This document shows, in pieces, positions 25,574-39,285 of a stretch of DNA of 64,000 nt. Positions within the stretch are counted from its first letter, which is position 1. Each line of letters starts with the position of its first letter. A model generated the notes under the pieces. It did no database searches and was not told where the DNA came from. It worked only from the letters and a program-made list of their open reading frames with translations. The DNA comes from Blastococcus tunisiensis (GTDB taxonomy: Bacteria > Actinomycetota > Actinomycetes > Mycobacteriales > Geodermatophilaceae), in assembly GCF_900112815.1 (NCBI RefSeq), contig NZ_FOND01000008.1, positions 124,001-188,000 of the forward strand, read 5' to 3'. The translations under genes and the position numbers were made by a program.

Positions 25574-25586
25574 GCCGGGAGCGGGA

Positions 25587-26747
25587 TCAGGCGTCGAGGA
25601 GCTCCAGGACGGTGGCGTTGGCCATCCCGCCGCCCTCGCACATCGTCTGGAGGCCGTAGCGGACACCGTGGGCCTGCATCTGGTGGACGAGGGTGGTCAT
25701 GATGCGCGCACCGGAGCCACCGAGCGGATGGCCGAGAGCGATCGCCCCGCCGCGCGGGTTCAGCCGGGCGGCGTCGGCACCGATGTCGGCCAGCCACGCC
25801 ATCGGCACCGGCGCGAACGCCTCGTTGACCTCGTAGATGCCGATGTCGTCGATCGACAGCCCCGAGCGGGCGAGCACCTTCTGCGTCGCGGGGATCGGCG
25901 CGGTCAGCATGATCACCGGGTCGTCGGCCGCCATCACGGTGGTGTGGATCCGCACGATCGGGGTGAGGCCCAGCTCGCGGGCCTTGTCGCTGGTGGTCAC
26001 CAGGAGCGCGGCGGCGCCGTCGGAGATCTGGCTGGCGTTGCCCGCGCTGATGACGCCGTCCTCCTTGAAGGGGGTCTTGAGCGAGCCGAGCTTCTCCAGC
26101 GTCCCGCCGGGGCGGATGCCCTCGTCGGCGCTGACGACGGTGCCGTCGGGCGTCGTCACCGGGGCGATCTCCTCGTCGAAGGCGCCGTCGGCCTGGGCCT
26201 TGGCCGCCTTCTCGTGCGAGGCCAGGGAGAACTCGTCGAGCTGGGTGCGCGAGAAGCCCCAGCGCTCGGCGATCATCTCCGCCCCGACGCCCTGGTTCGG
26301 GTAGACCCCGTCGTAGCGGTCCATGTAGCGCGGGCCGAGCGGCGTGCCCGCCGACCCGTCGCCGCGGGCCGCGCCCATCGGCACCCGGCTCATCGACTCC
26401 ACCCCGCCGGCGACGACCACGTCGGCCTGCCCGCTGATCACCGTCGCCGCGGCGAAGGCCACGGCCTGCTGCGACGACCCGCACTGGCGGTCGATGGTCG
26501 TCCCCGGCACGCTCTCCGGCCAGCCGGCCGCCAGCGGCGCGTTGCGGCCGATGTTGAAGGTCTGCTCGCCCACCTGGCTCACGCAGCCCCAGAACACGTC
26601 CTCCACGACGGCCGGGTCGATCCCGGACCGCTCGGCGAGGGCGGTGAGGACGTGCGCGGACAGGTCGACGGCGTGCACGCCGGAGAGGCCGCCTCCCCGC
26701 TTGCCCACGGGCGTCCGGACGGCGGAACAGATGACGGCATCTCGCAT
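25587..26747 (-). CDS. acetyl-CoA C-acyltransferase (thiolase)
   Basis: A 386-residue thiolase from ATG 26747 behind GAGGAG. Nucleophile C89 in TTIDRQCGSSQQA, NEAFA in the second conserved block, GHPLGGSGARI with the catalytic His, and the second cysteine in TMCEGGGMANA. It catalyses the thiolytic cleavage or condensation of 3-ketoacyl-CoA. It could serve beta-oxidation or acetoacetyl-CoA synthesis; the sequence alone does not tell. A 7-bp inverted repeat and a -10-like TACGAT precede it. It is not part of the usual oriC synteny, so it is probably an insertion into the conserved order. Confidence 0.95.
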   Translation of the reverse strand: MRDAVICSAVRTPVGKRGGGLSGVHAVDLSAHVLTALAERSGIDPAVVEDVFWGCVSQVGEQTFNIGRNAPLAAGWPESVPGTTIDRQCGSSQQAVAFAAATVISGQADVVVAGGVESMSRVPMGAARGDGSAGTPLGPRYMDRYDGVYPNQGVGAEMIAERWGFSRTQLDEFSLASHEKAAKAQADGAFDEEIAPVTTPDGTVVSADEGIRPGGTLEKLGSLKTPFKEDGVISAGNASQISDGAAALLVTTSDKARELGLTPIVRIHTTVMAADDPVIMLTAPIPATQKVLARSGLSIDDIGIYEVNEAFAPVPMAWLADIGADAARLNPRGGAIALGHPLGGSGARIMTTLVHQMQAHGVRYGLQTMCEGGGMANATVLELLDA

Positions 26748-26781
26748 GGTCGCACTCCTCGACGACGGTCCGGGCGCCGAA

Positions 26782-26797
26782 CGGTCAGCCCTGACCG
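26782..26797. promoter_or_regulatory. candidate operator upstream of the thiolase gene
   Basis: CGGTCAG-CC-CTGACCG is a perfect 7-bp inverted repeat, abutting the possible -10 TACGAT (minus strand, 26803-26798). Its place between the -10 and the start codon suits repressor binding. The regulator is not known. Confidence 0.45.
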
Positions 26798-26832
26798 ATC
26801 GTAGAACGCGGGACCGGTGGCAAGCTCCCGGC

Positions 26833-27249
26833 ATGACGTGGTCACCGCCGACCTGGGACGTCGCGGCCACGGCGGCCCTGGGCCTCCTCCTGGCGGTCGG
26901 CGTCCCGTTCATCGCGGACACCCCCGGCCGCGTGCTGCTGGCCGGCGCCGCCGTCCTGCTGCTCGGCTCGGTGCTGCGCGACCTCGTCGCACGTCCCCGG
27001 CTGGCGGCGGACGCCGACGGGGTCGTCGTCCGGAGGCTCACCGGCACCACCCGGCGGCCCTGGGGAGCGGTGCGGGTGCGGGTCCGGGAGGTCCGCCGGC
27101 TCGGCCTCCGGGGCGGGACGCTCGAGCTGGACGGCTCGACCGGCCCCGACGACGACGGCCCGCTGGTGGTGCTGGGGCGGCGGGACCTGGGCACCGCTCC
27201 GGCATCGGTGGCCCGTGCGCTCCGGGCGCTGGACCCCACCGGCGGCTAG
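26833..27249 (+). CDS. PH-domain membrane protein
   Basis: A 138-residue protein from ATG 26833. Two N-terminal membrane segments (VAATAALGLLLAVGVPFIA and VLLAGAAVLLLGSVLRDLVA) are followed by a PH-like beta domain: ADGVVVRRLTGTTRRPWGAV, then VREVRRLGLRGGTLEL and VVLGRRDLGTAPASV. A counterpart lies near ppiA and crgA in Mycobacterium (Rv0010c type). Function is unknown. Its stop overlaps the rhomboid stop on the other strand by four bases (convergent). Confidence 0.87.
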   Translation: MTWSPPTWDVAATAALGLLLAVGVPFIADTPGRVLLAGAAVLLLGSVLRDLVARPRLAADADGVVVRRLTGTTRRPWGAVRVRVREVRRLGLRGGTLELDGSTGPDDDGPLVVLGRRDLGTAPASVARALRALDPTGG

Positions 27250-28106
27250 AGCCCCAGCACCGTCAGCGTCGGCACCGTCAGGGCGACGACCAGGAGCAGC
27301 ACACCCAGCGCTGCCAGCGCAGGGATCTGCACGGACCCGCGCCGCCGGGTCACCACCAGGATGCCGGCGGCCAGCGCGCCCGCGACCAGGCCGCCGAGAT
27401 GGCCCAGCAGCGAGATGCCGGGCAGGAAGCTGATGAAGACGTTGATCAGCAGGAGGGTGAGCAGGCCGCGCAGGTCCTCCCGCCGGGCCACCATGAGCAC
27501 ACCCAGGGCGCCCAGCAGGCCGTAGATCGCCGCCGAGGCGCCGGCGACGGGGACGCGGGGGTCGCCGAGCAGCTGGATGGCCGCCGCCCCGCCCAGCGCC
27601 GAGACGAGGTAGAGCGACAGGTACCGCCAGGCCCCGAGCCGTCGTTCCAGCTCGGAGCCGAACAGCAGCAGCGCCAGCATGTTCATCGCCAGGTGCACCG
27701 GGCCGATGTGCAGGAACGCGGCGGTGAGCACGCGCCACCACTCGCCGAACAGGATGACCCCGAACGGCCACTGGGACAGCGCGTCGAAGACCGGCGACGC
27801 CGAGTTGTCCAGCGGGGAGCGACCGACGGTGAGGGCCGACAGCGCGGTGACCAGGAACATCGCGACGTTCGCCGCGATCAGGCCCAGCGTGACGACGCCC
27901 CAGCGGCGCCCGGCAGCCCGCAGCCCGCTGCCCCGCCGGACCGGTCGGACGGCGGCCTGCCCCTCGCGGACGCAGGCGGGGCACTGGAACCCCACCGAGG
28001 CGGGGACCATGCACTCCGGGCAGATCGGCCGGTCGCACCGCGTGCAGGAGATGCCGGTCGGCCGGTCCGGGTGCCGGTAGCACGCGGAGGGCCCCGTCCG
28101 GCCCAC
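27246..28106 (-). CDS. rhomboid-family intramembrane serine protease with zinc-ribbon N-terminus
   Basis: The frame is open upstream but the first usable start is GTG 28106, giving 286 residues. The N-terminus has a Cys/His cluster (CYRHPDRPTGISCTRC, then CPECMVPASVGFQCPACV) of the B-box/zinc-ribbon sort. Six or so membrane segments follow, with the rhomboid catalytic Ser in AGASAAIYGLLGA and His in LLGHLGGLVAG, plus the conserved GPVHLAMNM loop. It cleaves membrane proteins within the bilayer. It lies 53 bases after ppiA on the same strand. No ATG or strong ribosome site is visible, so the start is uncertain. Confidence 0.9.
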   Translation of the reverse strand: MGRTGPSACYRHPDRPTGISCTRCDRPICPECMVPASVGFQCPACVREGQAAVRPVRRGSGLRAAGRRWGVVTLGLIAANVAMFLVTALSALTVGRSPLDNSASPVFDALSQWPFGVILFGEWWRVLTAAFLHIGPVHLAMNMLALLLFGSELERRLGAWRYLSLYLVSALGGAAAIQLLGDPRVPVAGASAAIYGLLGALGVLMVARREDLRGLLTLLLINVFISFLPGISLLGHLGGLVAGALAAGILVVTRRRGSVQIPALAALGVLLLVVALTVPTLTVLGL

Positions 28107-28159
28107 CCCCGGCTCGCTCGGGGTGGGTCCGGGGACAGGGCCGTCCTCGGCGTTCGGTG

Positions 28160-28693
28160 TCAGCTTCGCTGCACCTCGACGGACTCGATGACGACGTCCT
28201 CGACCGGCTTGTCCCCGCGGGCGGTGGGCACGGAGGCGATCTTGTCGACGACGTCGCGGCCGGCCTGGTCGGCCACCTCGCCGAAGATGGTGTGCTTGCG
28301 GTTCAGGTGCGGGGTGGGTCCGACGGTGATGAAGAACTGCGAACCGTTGGTGCCCGGGCCGGCGTTGGCCATCGCCAGCAGGTACGGGCGGTCGAAGGAC
28401 AGCTCGGGGTGGAACTCGTCGCCGAACTGGTAGCCGGGCCCACCGAAGCCCTGACCGAGCGGGTCGCCGCCCTGGATCATGAAGCCGGAGATGACCCGGT
28501 GGAAGATCGTGCCGTCGTAGAGCTTGTCGGTGGTCTTCTGGCGCGTCTCGGGGTGCGTCCACTCGCGGGCGCCCTCGGCCAGGTCGGCGAAGTTGGCGAC
28601 CGTCTTCGGCGCGTGGTCCGGGAAGAGGTCGACGGTGATGTCGCCGTGGTTGGTGTGCAGCACCGCGCGGCGGGCGGGAGTCGATTCAGTCAC
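28160..28693 (-). CDS. ppiA: PpiA, cyclophilin-type peptidyl-prolyl isomerase
   Basis: A 177-residue cyclophilin from GTG 28693. [20 protein letters not shown] begins the fold; the active-site motif is [15 protein letters not shown], with the catalytic Arg; [16 protein letters not shown] and KHTIFGEV complete the site. It catalyses cis-trans proline isomerisation. No signal peptide is seen, so it is cytoplasmic. The position between crgA and the tRNA genes matches ppiA of Mycobacterium. Confidence 0.95.
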   Translation of the reverse strand: MTESTPARRAVLHTNHGDITVDLFPDHAPKTVANFADLAEGAREWTHPETRQKTTDKLYDGTIFHRVISGFMIQGGDPLGQGFGGPGYQFGDEFHPELSFDRPYLLAMANAGPGTNGSQFFITVGPTPHLNRKHTIFGEVADQAGRDVVDKIASVPTARGDKPVEDVVIESVEVQRS

Positions 28694-28834
28694 GCCTCCA
28701 CTCTGCCACCGATCCGCGGGGCACGACCGGCCGGTCCGGCGCGGTGGTCCGTGGGGGACCACCGCGCCGCCGTGCCGTTCCTCCCCGGTTGCCGCTACGG
28801 TGCGGCCGACGCACTCCCCGCCCGGAGGTCCGCC

Positions 28835-29458
28835 ATGACGGTCGACGAGACGCCCCCGGACACCGGCTTCCTCCGGCCCGCCGGCCCGTCGCCGGGCGCG
28901 GAACGCCTGTTCGCCGAGGACCGGCGGGACGTCGGGTACGTCATGAACCTCTCGCACGTCTGGGCGCACCAGCCGGACGCGCACGACGCCTTCATGGACC
29001 TGCTGGGGCAGGCGTCAGCGGCCGCCGGCCTGTCCTTCCGGCAACGGGCCGTCCTGGTGGCCGCGTCGGCGGGTGCCCTCGGTGACCCGCACTGCTCGCT
29101 GGCCTGGGGAAAGCGTCTGGCGGAAGAGGTGGGCGACGACGTGGCCGCCGCGGTCCTGCGCGGGGAGGACGGTGGGCTGACTGCTGCCGACGCGGCCCTG
29201 GCGCGGTGGGCACGGCGGCTCGCCCGGGATCCGAACGGCACGACGCCGCGAGATGTCCAGCAGCTGCGGGACTGCGGTCTGGACGACGCGCAGATCGCCG
29301 CCATGACGCTCTACGTCGCGCTGCGGATCGCGTTCTCGACGGTGAACGACGCCCTGGGCGCCCGTCCCGACCGACGCCTCGTCGAGGCTGCTCCTGCCGC
29401 GGTGCACAGCGCGGTCTCCTACGGCCGGCCGACGGCCGCCGGGGACTCGCAGGCCTGA
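28835..29458 (+). CDS. carboxymuconolactone decarboxylase/AhpD-like protein
   Basis: A 207-residue all-helical protein from ATG 28835. It resembles the CMD/peroxidase-related family: [40 protein letters not shown] and a single Cys in [17 protein letters not shown] where AhpD proteins have CxxC. The lower part, [20 protein letters not shown], is the usual CMD helix. The missing second cysteine argues against AhpD-type alkyl hydroperoxidase activity. A thiol-disulfide or decarboxylase role is not settled. It is divergent from ppiA. Confidence 0.83.
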   Translation: MTVDETPPDTGFLRPAGPSPGAERLFAEDRRDVGYVMNLSHVWAHQPDAHDAFMDLLGQASAAAGLSFRQRAVLVAASAGALGDPHCSLAWGKRLAEEVGDDVAAAVLRGEDGGLTAADAALARWARRLARDPNGTTPRDVQQLRDCGLDDAQIAAMTLYVALRIAFSTVNDALGARPDRRLVEAAPAAVHSAVSYGRPTAAGDSQA

Positions 29459-29477
29459 GCGGCCGGAGGGTGGAGGG

Positions 29478-29550
29478 TGGAGACGAGGGGAATCGAACCC
29501 CTAACCCCCGCCTTGCAAAGGCGGTGCTCTGCCAATTGAGCTACGTCCCC
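29478..29550 (-). tRNA. tRNA-Ala(TGC)
   Basis: The 73-nt gene has acceptor GGGGACG/CGTCTCC with one G-T pair, D arm GCTCAATTGGCAGAGC, anticodon arm CCGCC-TTTGCAA-GGCGG (anticodon TGC), and T arm AGGGG-TTCGATT-CCCCT. CCA is not encoded. It is paired with tRNA-Ile as in the mycobacterial gyrA region. Confidence 0.97.
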
Positions 29551-29577
29551 GGGTGACCGCTCGCGGCGGCCGGTGGC

Positions 29578-29721
29578 TCAGCGGGTGGTGGGCGTGCTGA
29601 CCGCGTCGGGGCCCTTGGTGGCCTCGTGCCACAGGTCGGACTCGGCCTTGCCGCTCGACCGCTTCCGGATGGCCGCGAGGGCCCCGGCGGCGACGGCGGC
29701 AAGTGCCAGCTTCTTCAGCAC
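29578..29721 (-). CDS. DLW-39 family small protein
   Basis: A 47-residue protein from GTG 29721 behind GAGGAGG. A single hydrophobic N-terminal stretch (LKKLALAAVAAGALAAIRKR) is followed by the hallmark ESDLWHEAT. DLW-39 proteins are tiny, conserved in actinobacteria beside the tRNA-Ala/tRNA-Ile pair and of unknown function. A membrane-associated location is inferred. Confidence 0.9.
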   Translation of the reverse strand: MLKKLALAAVAAGALAAIRKRSSGKAESDLWHEATKGPDAVSTPTTR

Positions 29722-29784
29722 GCGCGGTGCCTCCTCGACCGGTCGGCGCCGGAGGCTCGTGCTACCGGCGAGCGTGCACACGGG

Positions 29785-29858
29785 TGGGCCTGGGAGGACT
29801 TGAACCTCCGGCCTCATCCTTATCAGGGATGCGCTCTAACCGCCTGAGCTACAGGCCC
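29785..29858 (-). tRNA. tRNA-Ile(GAT)
   Basis: The 74-nt gene has acceptor GGGCCTG/CAGGCCC, D arm GCTCAGGCGGTTAGAGC, anticodon arm CATCC-CTGATAA-GGATG (anticodon GAT) and T arm GGAGG-TTCAAGT-CCTCC. CCA is not encoded. It sits directly downstream of the gyrA-DUF3566 pair, as in Mycobacterium. Confidence 0.97.
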
Positions 29859-29914
29859 GTGAACCTCGAACAGCGTACCTGGCGACGCGCACGTGCCAGC
29901 AGGCGGGTCCTTGC

Positions 29915-30709
29915 TCAGTCCCGCTCGGACAGGGTGAGCTCCAGGCCCCCGACGAGGTCGGAGCAGAGGTTGTAGATGAAGGTCCCGACGGTGCAGAGGG
30001 CCGTCATCAGGACGATGTTGATCGCCCCGATGATCGCCGCGCCGCCGAAGACCAGGCCCGCAGTGACGACGTCGCCGTCGCTCTCGGAACCGGACGCCGA
30101 ACCGATCTGACCGAAGAGGTCGTTGAGGGTGTCGAAGACGCCCAGGCTGCTGAGCACGCCGTAGAGGACGCCGACGGCCACCATCCAGATGAAGAACAGC
30201 GCGATCGACAGGACGAGCGAGATCTTCAGCGCCGACCAGGTGTCGATGTGACGCAACTGCAGCCGTGCCCGGCGGGGACCGCGTCCGCCCGGTCGCGACG
30301 GCATCCGCCCTCGGAGACCCCGTCCGCCCGCGGCCGTCTCGGAGGCGGCGCCCGCGGACGCGCCCTTCCCGGCGTCGGTCGCGTCCGTGGCTGCGCCCGT
30401 GCCCGTGGCCTTGCTCGTGCCCGCGTCCGCGGGAGCGGCCGTGCTCGCCGCACCCGTCGACGAGCCGGGGGCCGGCACGCCGGCGCCGGCCTTCGGCGCC
30501 CCTGCGCCCTTGCCGGCCGGCGCGCTGCCGGCGGGCTTCTGCGCGCGCTGGGTGCCCGTGGTCGGGATCGACTGCGTGCCCGTGGGGATGCGGCCGGCGT
30601 CGTCCGGAGCGGCGGTCGGGGTGCTGCCCTTCCCGCCCGCTCCGGCCGTGCCGGCGCCGTCCCCGGCGGTGGAATCGGTGCGCACCGAACCCTGCGTCCG
30701 GTCGCTCAT
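29915..30709 (-). CDS. DUF3566 membrane protein
   Basis: A 264-residue protein. Residues about 1-145 are a low-complexity, Ala/Gly/Thr/Pro-rich tail; DUF3566 follows with LQLRHIDTWSALKISLVLSI, a first membrane span (IALFFIWMVAVGVLYGVL) and a second (AAIIGAINIVLMTALCTVGT). The C-terminal NLCSDLVGGLELTLSERD is conserved. It follows gyrA in the standard actinobacterial order. CwsA-like or division roles are suspected for the family; no activity is known. Confidence 0.92.
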   Translation of the reverse strand: MSDRTQGSVRTDSTAGDGAGTAGAGGKGSTPTAAPDDAGRIPTGTQSIPTTGTQRAQKPAGSAPAGKGAGAPKAGAGVPAPGSSTGAASTAAPADAGTSKATGTGAATDATDAGKGASAGAASETAAGGRGLRGRMPSRPGGRGPRRARLQLRHIDTWSALKISLVLSIALFFIWMVAVGVLYGVLSSLGVFDTLNDLFGQIGSASGSESDGDVVTAGLVFGGAAIIGAINIVLMTALCTVGTFIYNLCSDLVGGLELTLSERD

Positions 30710-30787
30710 GCCAGTTCCCCCATCCCCGGGCGGCGCGTGCCGCTCCCCAGCGTGGCCGGGACGGTCACGCTGTGATCTCCGTCCAGA

Positions 30788-33256
30788 TTAGGCGTCGGGC
30801 TCGTCGTTGTCCGTCGTCCGGGCGATTGCCACGATCGACACGTCCTCCGGCAAGTTCATGAGCTTGACGCCCATCGTGGCACGGTCCTTGTTGTGCCGCA
30901 CGCCGTTCACCGGCGTCCGGATGACCCCGCCACCGGAGGTGATGGCGTAGAGCTCGTCGCCGAGGGTGACCGCGAGGGCCCCGACGAGCGCTCCCTTGCG
31001 GGCCTTCGGATCGGCCGTGAGCACGCCCTTGCCACCCCGGCCCTGGTTCGGGTAGTTCTCGATGCCGGTCCGCTTGGCGAACCCGCGCTCGGTCGCGACC
31101 AGGACGTCGACGCCCTCCTGCACGACCATCAGCGACAGCAGCCGGTCGTCCTCGGACAGCGAGATGCCGCGGACGCCCTCGGTGGCCCGCCCCATCGGGC
31201 GCAGCGCGCCGTCGTCGGCGGTGAACCGGATCGACATGGCCTTGCGGGTCACCAGCAGCAGGTCGGACTGGTCGTCGATCAGCTGGGCACCGACCAGCTC
31301 GTCGCCCTCGCGCAGGTTGATCGCGATGACGCCGCCCTGGCGCGGGGAGTCGAAGTCGCCGAGCCGGGTCTTCTTGACCTGCCCCTTCGCCGTGGCCAGG
31401 ACCAGGTACGGCGCGACGCCGTAGTCCTTGATCTGCATGACCTGGGCGATCTTCTCGTCCGGCTGGAACGCCAGGATGTTCGCCACGTGCTGGCCGCGCG
31501 CGGTGCGGTTGGCCTCCGGCAGCTCGTAGGCCTTGGACCGGTACACGCGGCCCTTGTTCGTGAAGAACAGGATCCAGTCGTGGGTGGAGCCGACGAAGAA
31601 GTGGTCGACGATGTCGTCCTGCTTCAGCTGTGCGCCCATCACGCCCTTGCCGCCGCGGCGCTGGGAGCGGTAGAGGTCGCTCTTGGTCCGCTTGGCGTAG
31701 CCGGTGCGGGTGATGGTGACGACGACCTCCTCCTCCGCGATGAGGTCCTCCATCGACACGTCGCCGTCGTTGGCGACGAACTGGGTGCGGCGGTCGTCGC
31801 CGTACTTCTCCACGATCTCGGCCAGCTCGTCGTGGATGATCTGCCGCTGCCGCTCGGGCGAGGCGAGGATCGCCTCGAGGTCGGCGATCTCCCGCTCGAG
31901 CTCGGCCAGCTGGTCGATGATCCGCTGGCGCTCCAGCGCGGCCAGCCGGCGCAGCTGCATGTCCAGGATCGCGACGGCCTGGATCTCGTCGATGTCGAGC
32001 AGCTCCATCAGCCCGCCGCGGGCGGCGTCGGCCGACTCGCTGTTGCGGATGAGCGTGATGACGGCGTCGAGCTGGTCGAGTGCCTTGGCCAGGCCGCGCA
32101 GGATGTGCGCGCGCTCCTCGGCCTTGCGCAGCCGGTACCGCGTCCGCCGCTGGATGACCTCGATCTGGTGGTTCACGTACTCGCGCACGAGCTCGTCCAG
32201 GCGCAGCGTCCGCGGGACGCCGTCGACGATGGAGAGCATGTTGCAGCCGAAGGTCGTCTGCAGCTGGGTGTGCTTGTAGAGGTTGTTCAGCACCACCTTG
32301 GCCACGGCGTCCCGGCGCAGCGTGAACACCAGGCGGCGGCCGACGCGGTCGCTGGACTCGTCGGCGATCTCGCTGATGCCCTGCAGCCGGCCGTCCTTGA
32401 CCGCCTCGGCGATCGACTCGGCCAGGTTGTCGGGGTTGACCTGGTAGGGCAGCTCGGTGACGACCAGCTGCACCCGGCCCCGGGAGTCCTCCTCGACGGT
32501 GACGACGGCGCGCATGCGCACCGAGCCGCGGCCGGTGCGGTACGCGTCCTCGATCCCGTCGCGGCCGACGATCAGGCCGTAGGTCGGGAAGTCCGGGCCC
32601 TTGATCCGCTCCATGCAGGCGGCGAGGGCTTCCTCGGCCTCCGCGTCGGGGTGGTCGAGCATCCAGAACACCGCCGCCGCGACCTCGCGGAGGTTGTGCG
32701 GCGGCATGTTGGTCGCCATGCCGACGGCGATGCCGGCGGAGCCGTTGATCAGCAGGTTGGGGATGCGCCCCGGCAGGACCAGCGGCTCCTGGTTCTTGCC
32801 GTCGTAGTTCGGCTGGAAGTCGACGGTCTCCTCGTCGATGTTGGCCAGCATCTCCATGGCCAGCGGAGTGAGGCGGGCCTCGGTGTACCGCATGGCGGCC
32901 GCCGGGTCGTTGCCCGGGGAGCCGAAGTTGCCCTGGCCGTCGACCAGCGGATAGCGCATCGACCAGGGCTGGGCCAGCCGCACGAGCGCGTCGTAGATCG
33001 AGCTGTCGCCGTGCGGGTGGTAGTTACCCATCACCTCACCGACGACGCGGGCGCACTTCACGTAGCTGCGGTCGGGGCGGAAGCCCTGGTCGTACATGGC
33101 GTACAGCACGCGGCGGTGCACCGGCTTGAGGCCGTCGCGGACCTCGGGCAGGGCGCGGCCGACGATCACCGACATGGCGTAGTCGATGTAGCTGCGCTGC
33201 ATCTCCTGCTGGAGGTCGACCGGCTCGATGCGGTCGCGCGCGGGGGTCTCGGTCAC
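30788..33256 (-). CDS. gyrA: GyrA, DNA gyrase subunit A
   Basis: An 822-residue topoisomerase subunit from GTG 33256. Cleavage domain: [20 protein letters not shown], then the [23 protein letters not shown] with S85 and D89 at the fluoroquinolone positions (E. coli S83 and D87), and catalytic Y124 in [11 protein letters not shown]. The C-terminal beta-pinwheel holds the GyrA box QRRGGKG. It works with GyrB to introduce negative supercoils. It is 109 bases downstream of gyrB on the same strand; the gap holds a hairpin element. Confidence 0.98.
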   Translation of the reverse strand: MTETPARDRIEPVDLQQEMQRSYIDYAMSVIVGRALPEVRDGLKPVHRRVLYAMYDQGFRPDRSYVKCARVVGEVMGNYHPHGDSSIYDALVRLAQPWSMRYPLVDGQGNFGSPGNDPAAAMRYTEARLTPLAMEMLANIDEETVDFQPNYDGKNQEPLVLPGRIPNLLINGSAGIAVGMATNMPPHNLREVAAAVFWMLDHPDAEAEEALAACMERIKGPDFPTYGLIVGRDGIEDAYRTGRGSVRMRAVVTVEEDSRGRVQLVVTELPYQVNPDNLAESIAEAVKDGRLQGISEIADESSDRVGRRLVFTLRRDAVAKVVLNNLYKHTQLQTTFGCNMLSIVDGVPRTLRLDELVREYVNHQIEVIQRRTRYRLRKAEERAHILRGLAKALDQLDAVITLIRNSESADAARGGLMELLDIDEIQAVAILDMQLRRLAALERQRIIDQLAELEREIADLEAILASPERQRQIIHDELAEIVEKYGDDRRTQFVANDGDVSMEDLIAEEEVVVTITRTGYAKRTKSDLYRSQRRGGKGVMGAQLKQDDIVDHFFVGSTHDWILFFTNKGRVYRSKAYELPEANRTARGQHVANILAFQPDEKIAQVMQIKDYGVAPYLVLATAKGQVKKTRLGDFDSPRQGGVIAINLREGDELVGAQLIDDQSDLLLVTRKAMSIRFTADDGALRPMGRATEGVRGISLSEDDRLLSLMVVQEGVDVLVATERGFAKRTGIENYPNQGRGGKGVLTADPKARKGALVGALAVTLGDELYAITSGGGVIRTPVNGVRHNKDRATMGVKLMNLPEDVSIVAIARTTDNDEPDA

Positions 33257-33307
33257 GGTTCAGATCTCCAGGGTTCAGCGCACGGTGCGGGATGACGTCG
33301 CGTCAGG

Positions 33308-33358
33308 GCCCCTCGCAGGGTCCCGCTGCGAGCTCGCGAGCAGTGGGGGACGAGGGGG
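33308..33358. repeat. gene-end hairpin element, copy after gyrB
   Basis: An outer stem CCCCTCG (33309-33315) with CGAGGGG (33351-33357) encloses an inner GTCCC/GGGAC stem and the loop core GCGAGCTCGCGAG. The tail GTCCTTC runs up to the gyrB stop codon. It shares core and tail with copies at 24986 and 41953. Confidence 0.6.
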
Positions 33359-33365
33359 TCCTTCA

Positions 33366-37502
<4,137 letters not shown>

Positions 37503-39149
37503 TCACACGAGGAGCTGGGCCGTCGCCAGTTCCCGGTACAGCGCGCTGCTGTCCACGAGCTCCCCATGGGTGCCGCGGGCGACGACCCGACCCTGGTCGA
37601 GCACCACGATCTGGTCGCTGTCGAGCACGGTGGACAGCCGGTGGGCCACGACCAGCAGGGCCCGGTCCGCCGAGGCGGCGGCGAGGGTGTCCCGCAGCAG
37701 CCCCTCGTTGCGGGCGTCGAGGCTGGCCGTCGGCTCGTCGAGCAGCAGCAGTTCCGGCCGGGCCAGCAGGGCACGGGCGATGGCCAGGCGCTGGCGCTCG
37801 CCGCCGGAGAGCAGCACCCCCTCGTCACCGACCAGGACGTCGAGCCCGCGGGGTGACCGGCGCACCACGTCGGTCAGGCCCACGTCGGCCAGCACCGCCC
37901 ACAGCTCGGGGTCGGTGGCGTCGGGCCGGGTGAGCAGCAGGTTGTCCCGCACCGTCCCGGCGAGCACCGGCGCCTCCTGCTCGACGTACCCGAGCCGGGC
38001 CCGCAGCGCCGCCCGCGGCATCTCCCGGACGTCGGTCCCGGCCCAGCGCAGCACGCCGCCGCTCACCGGGTAGAAGCCCTCGATCAGCGCCAGGATCGTG
38101 GACTTCCCGGCCCCCGACGGGCCGACCAGCGCCACCCGGCTGCCGGCGGGCACCTCGAAGGAGACGTCGCTGAGCACCTGCGTGCCGTCGGGGTAGCCGA
38201 ACGAGACGTCCTCGAGCCGCAGCAACGGGGCGCCGGACGGGGGGACGGCGGCGGCTGCGGGTCGCTCGGGGTGCGCGTCGTCCTCGGGTTCGAGCGCCAG
38301 GATCTCCTGGATCCGGGCCAGTGCCCCGAGACCGGTCTGCAGCTGCGTCCAGGCGCCGATCGCCTGCCCCAACGGCATGACCAGCAGGAACAGGTACAGG
38401 ATGAACGCGACCAGCTCCGCGACCGTGATCGATCCGCTGGCCACGCGGTACCCGCCCACCCCGAGCACCGCCAGGAAGGCGCCCTGCACCGCGATCGACC
38501 CGGCGGGTGACACCAGGGCCTCGAGCCGGGCGACGCGCACGCCGGCCGCGTAGGCGCCGGCTGCGCTGGCACCGACGGACTCGACCTCCCGGGCGGTGGC
38601 ACCGCTGGCGCGGATCGTCCGGACCGCCGACAGGGCCCGCTCCACGGCGGCGGTCATCGCGCCGACCTGTTCCTGCGCCTGCCGGGAGAGACGCCGGACC
38701 CCCCGGGAGGCCAGCACCGCGGTGGTCACGCCGACCGCGACCGAGGCGACCGTCAGGAGCAGCAGCCAGCCGTCGACCAGCGCCATCGCGATCACCGCCC
38801 CGACCGCGAGGACGACGGACCCGACGACGTCGACGACGCCGGAGGTGACGGTCGCCCGGAGCAGCGTGGTGTCGGCGCCGACGCGGGACATCAGGTCCCC
38901 CGTGCGCCGCCGGTCGTACTCGGCCACCGGCAGCCGCAGCAGCCGGTCGGCCAGCAGCTGCCGGGTGGTGAGCACGACCCCCTCGCCGGTCCGCTGCAGC
39001 AGGAACTGCTGGAACGCCGACAGGGCCGAGGCCAGGAGCAGCACGACCACCAGGACGGCGACGGCCGGCAGCAGCGGGTCCCCGGAGCCGACGACACGGA
39101 TCACCCGGGCGACCAGCGCCGGCTGGGCGAGCGCGGCGGCCGCCGCCAC
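37503..39149 (-). CDS. ABC exporter (fused permease and ATPase)
   Basis: The frame from GTG 39149 gives 548 residues: a six-TM exporter domain (about 1-285), then an ATPase with Walker A GPSGAGKST, Q-loop YVEQEAPVLAG, signature LSGGERQRLA, Walker B ELLLLDEPTAS and H-loop VVAHRLSTV. Exporters of this class move drugs or lipids as dimers. Oddly, the frame is open for about 170 more bases upstream and codes LLPLLRPHRRRLAAAAALSL, the expected start of TM1, without any ATG, GTG or TTG. CTG at 39273 is the only near-start. Substrate unknown. Confidence 0.88.
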   Translation of the reverse strand: MAAAAALAQPALVARVIRVVGSGDPLLPAVAVLVVVLLLASALSAFQQFLLQRTGEGVVLTTRQLLADRLLRLPVAEYDRRRTGDLMSRVGADTTLLRATVTSGVVDVVGSVVLAVGAVIAMALVDGWLLLLTVASVAVGVTTAVLASRGVRRLSRQAQEQVGAMTAAVERALSAVRTIRASGATAREVESVGASAAGAYAAGVRVARLEALVSPAGSIAVQGAFLAVLGVGGYRVASGSITVAELVAFILYLFLLVMPLGQAIGAWTQLQTGLGALARIQEILALEPEDDAHPERPAAAAVPPSGAPLLRLEDVSFGYPDGTQVLSDVSFEVPAGSRVALVGPSGAGKSTILALIEGFYPVSGGVLRWAGTDVREMPRAALRARLGYVEQEAPVLAGTVRDNLLLTRPDATDPELWAVLADVGLTDVVRRSPRGLDVLVGDEGVLLSGGERQRLAIARALLARPELLLLDEPTASLDARNEGLLRDTLAAASADRALLVVAHRLSTVLDSDQIVVLDQGRVVARGTHGELVDSSALYRELATAQLLV

Positions 39150-39285
39150 CAGGGAGAGCGCCGCGGCCGCGGCCAGGCGCCGGCGGTGCGGCCGCAGCAG
39201 GGGCAGGAGCTGCCGGATCCCCGCAGCTGCGGAGGGCTCGGCGCCCCTGTCGGGTGGGGCGGAGGCGGTCAGCGGATCGGCCGGG

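Larger units (their letters stand above)
24982..25586. other. 605-base non-coding gap after crgA
   Basis: No convincing gene is seen. It holds a gene-end hairpin (24986-25041), a crgA-side terminator (25094-25127), a cluster of DnaA-box-like 9-mers (25207-25397) and the thiolase terminator (25535-25573). DnaA-like sites include TTGTCCACC at 25242-25250 and the reverse strand TTGTCGACA at 25389-25397, each one base from TTGTCCACA. Confidence 0.6.
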
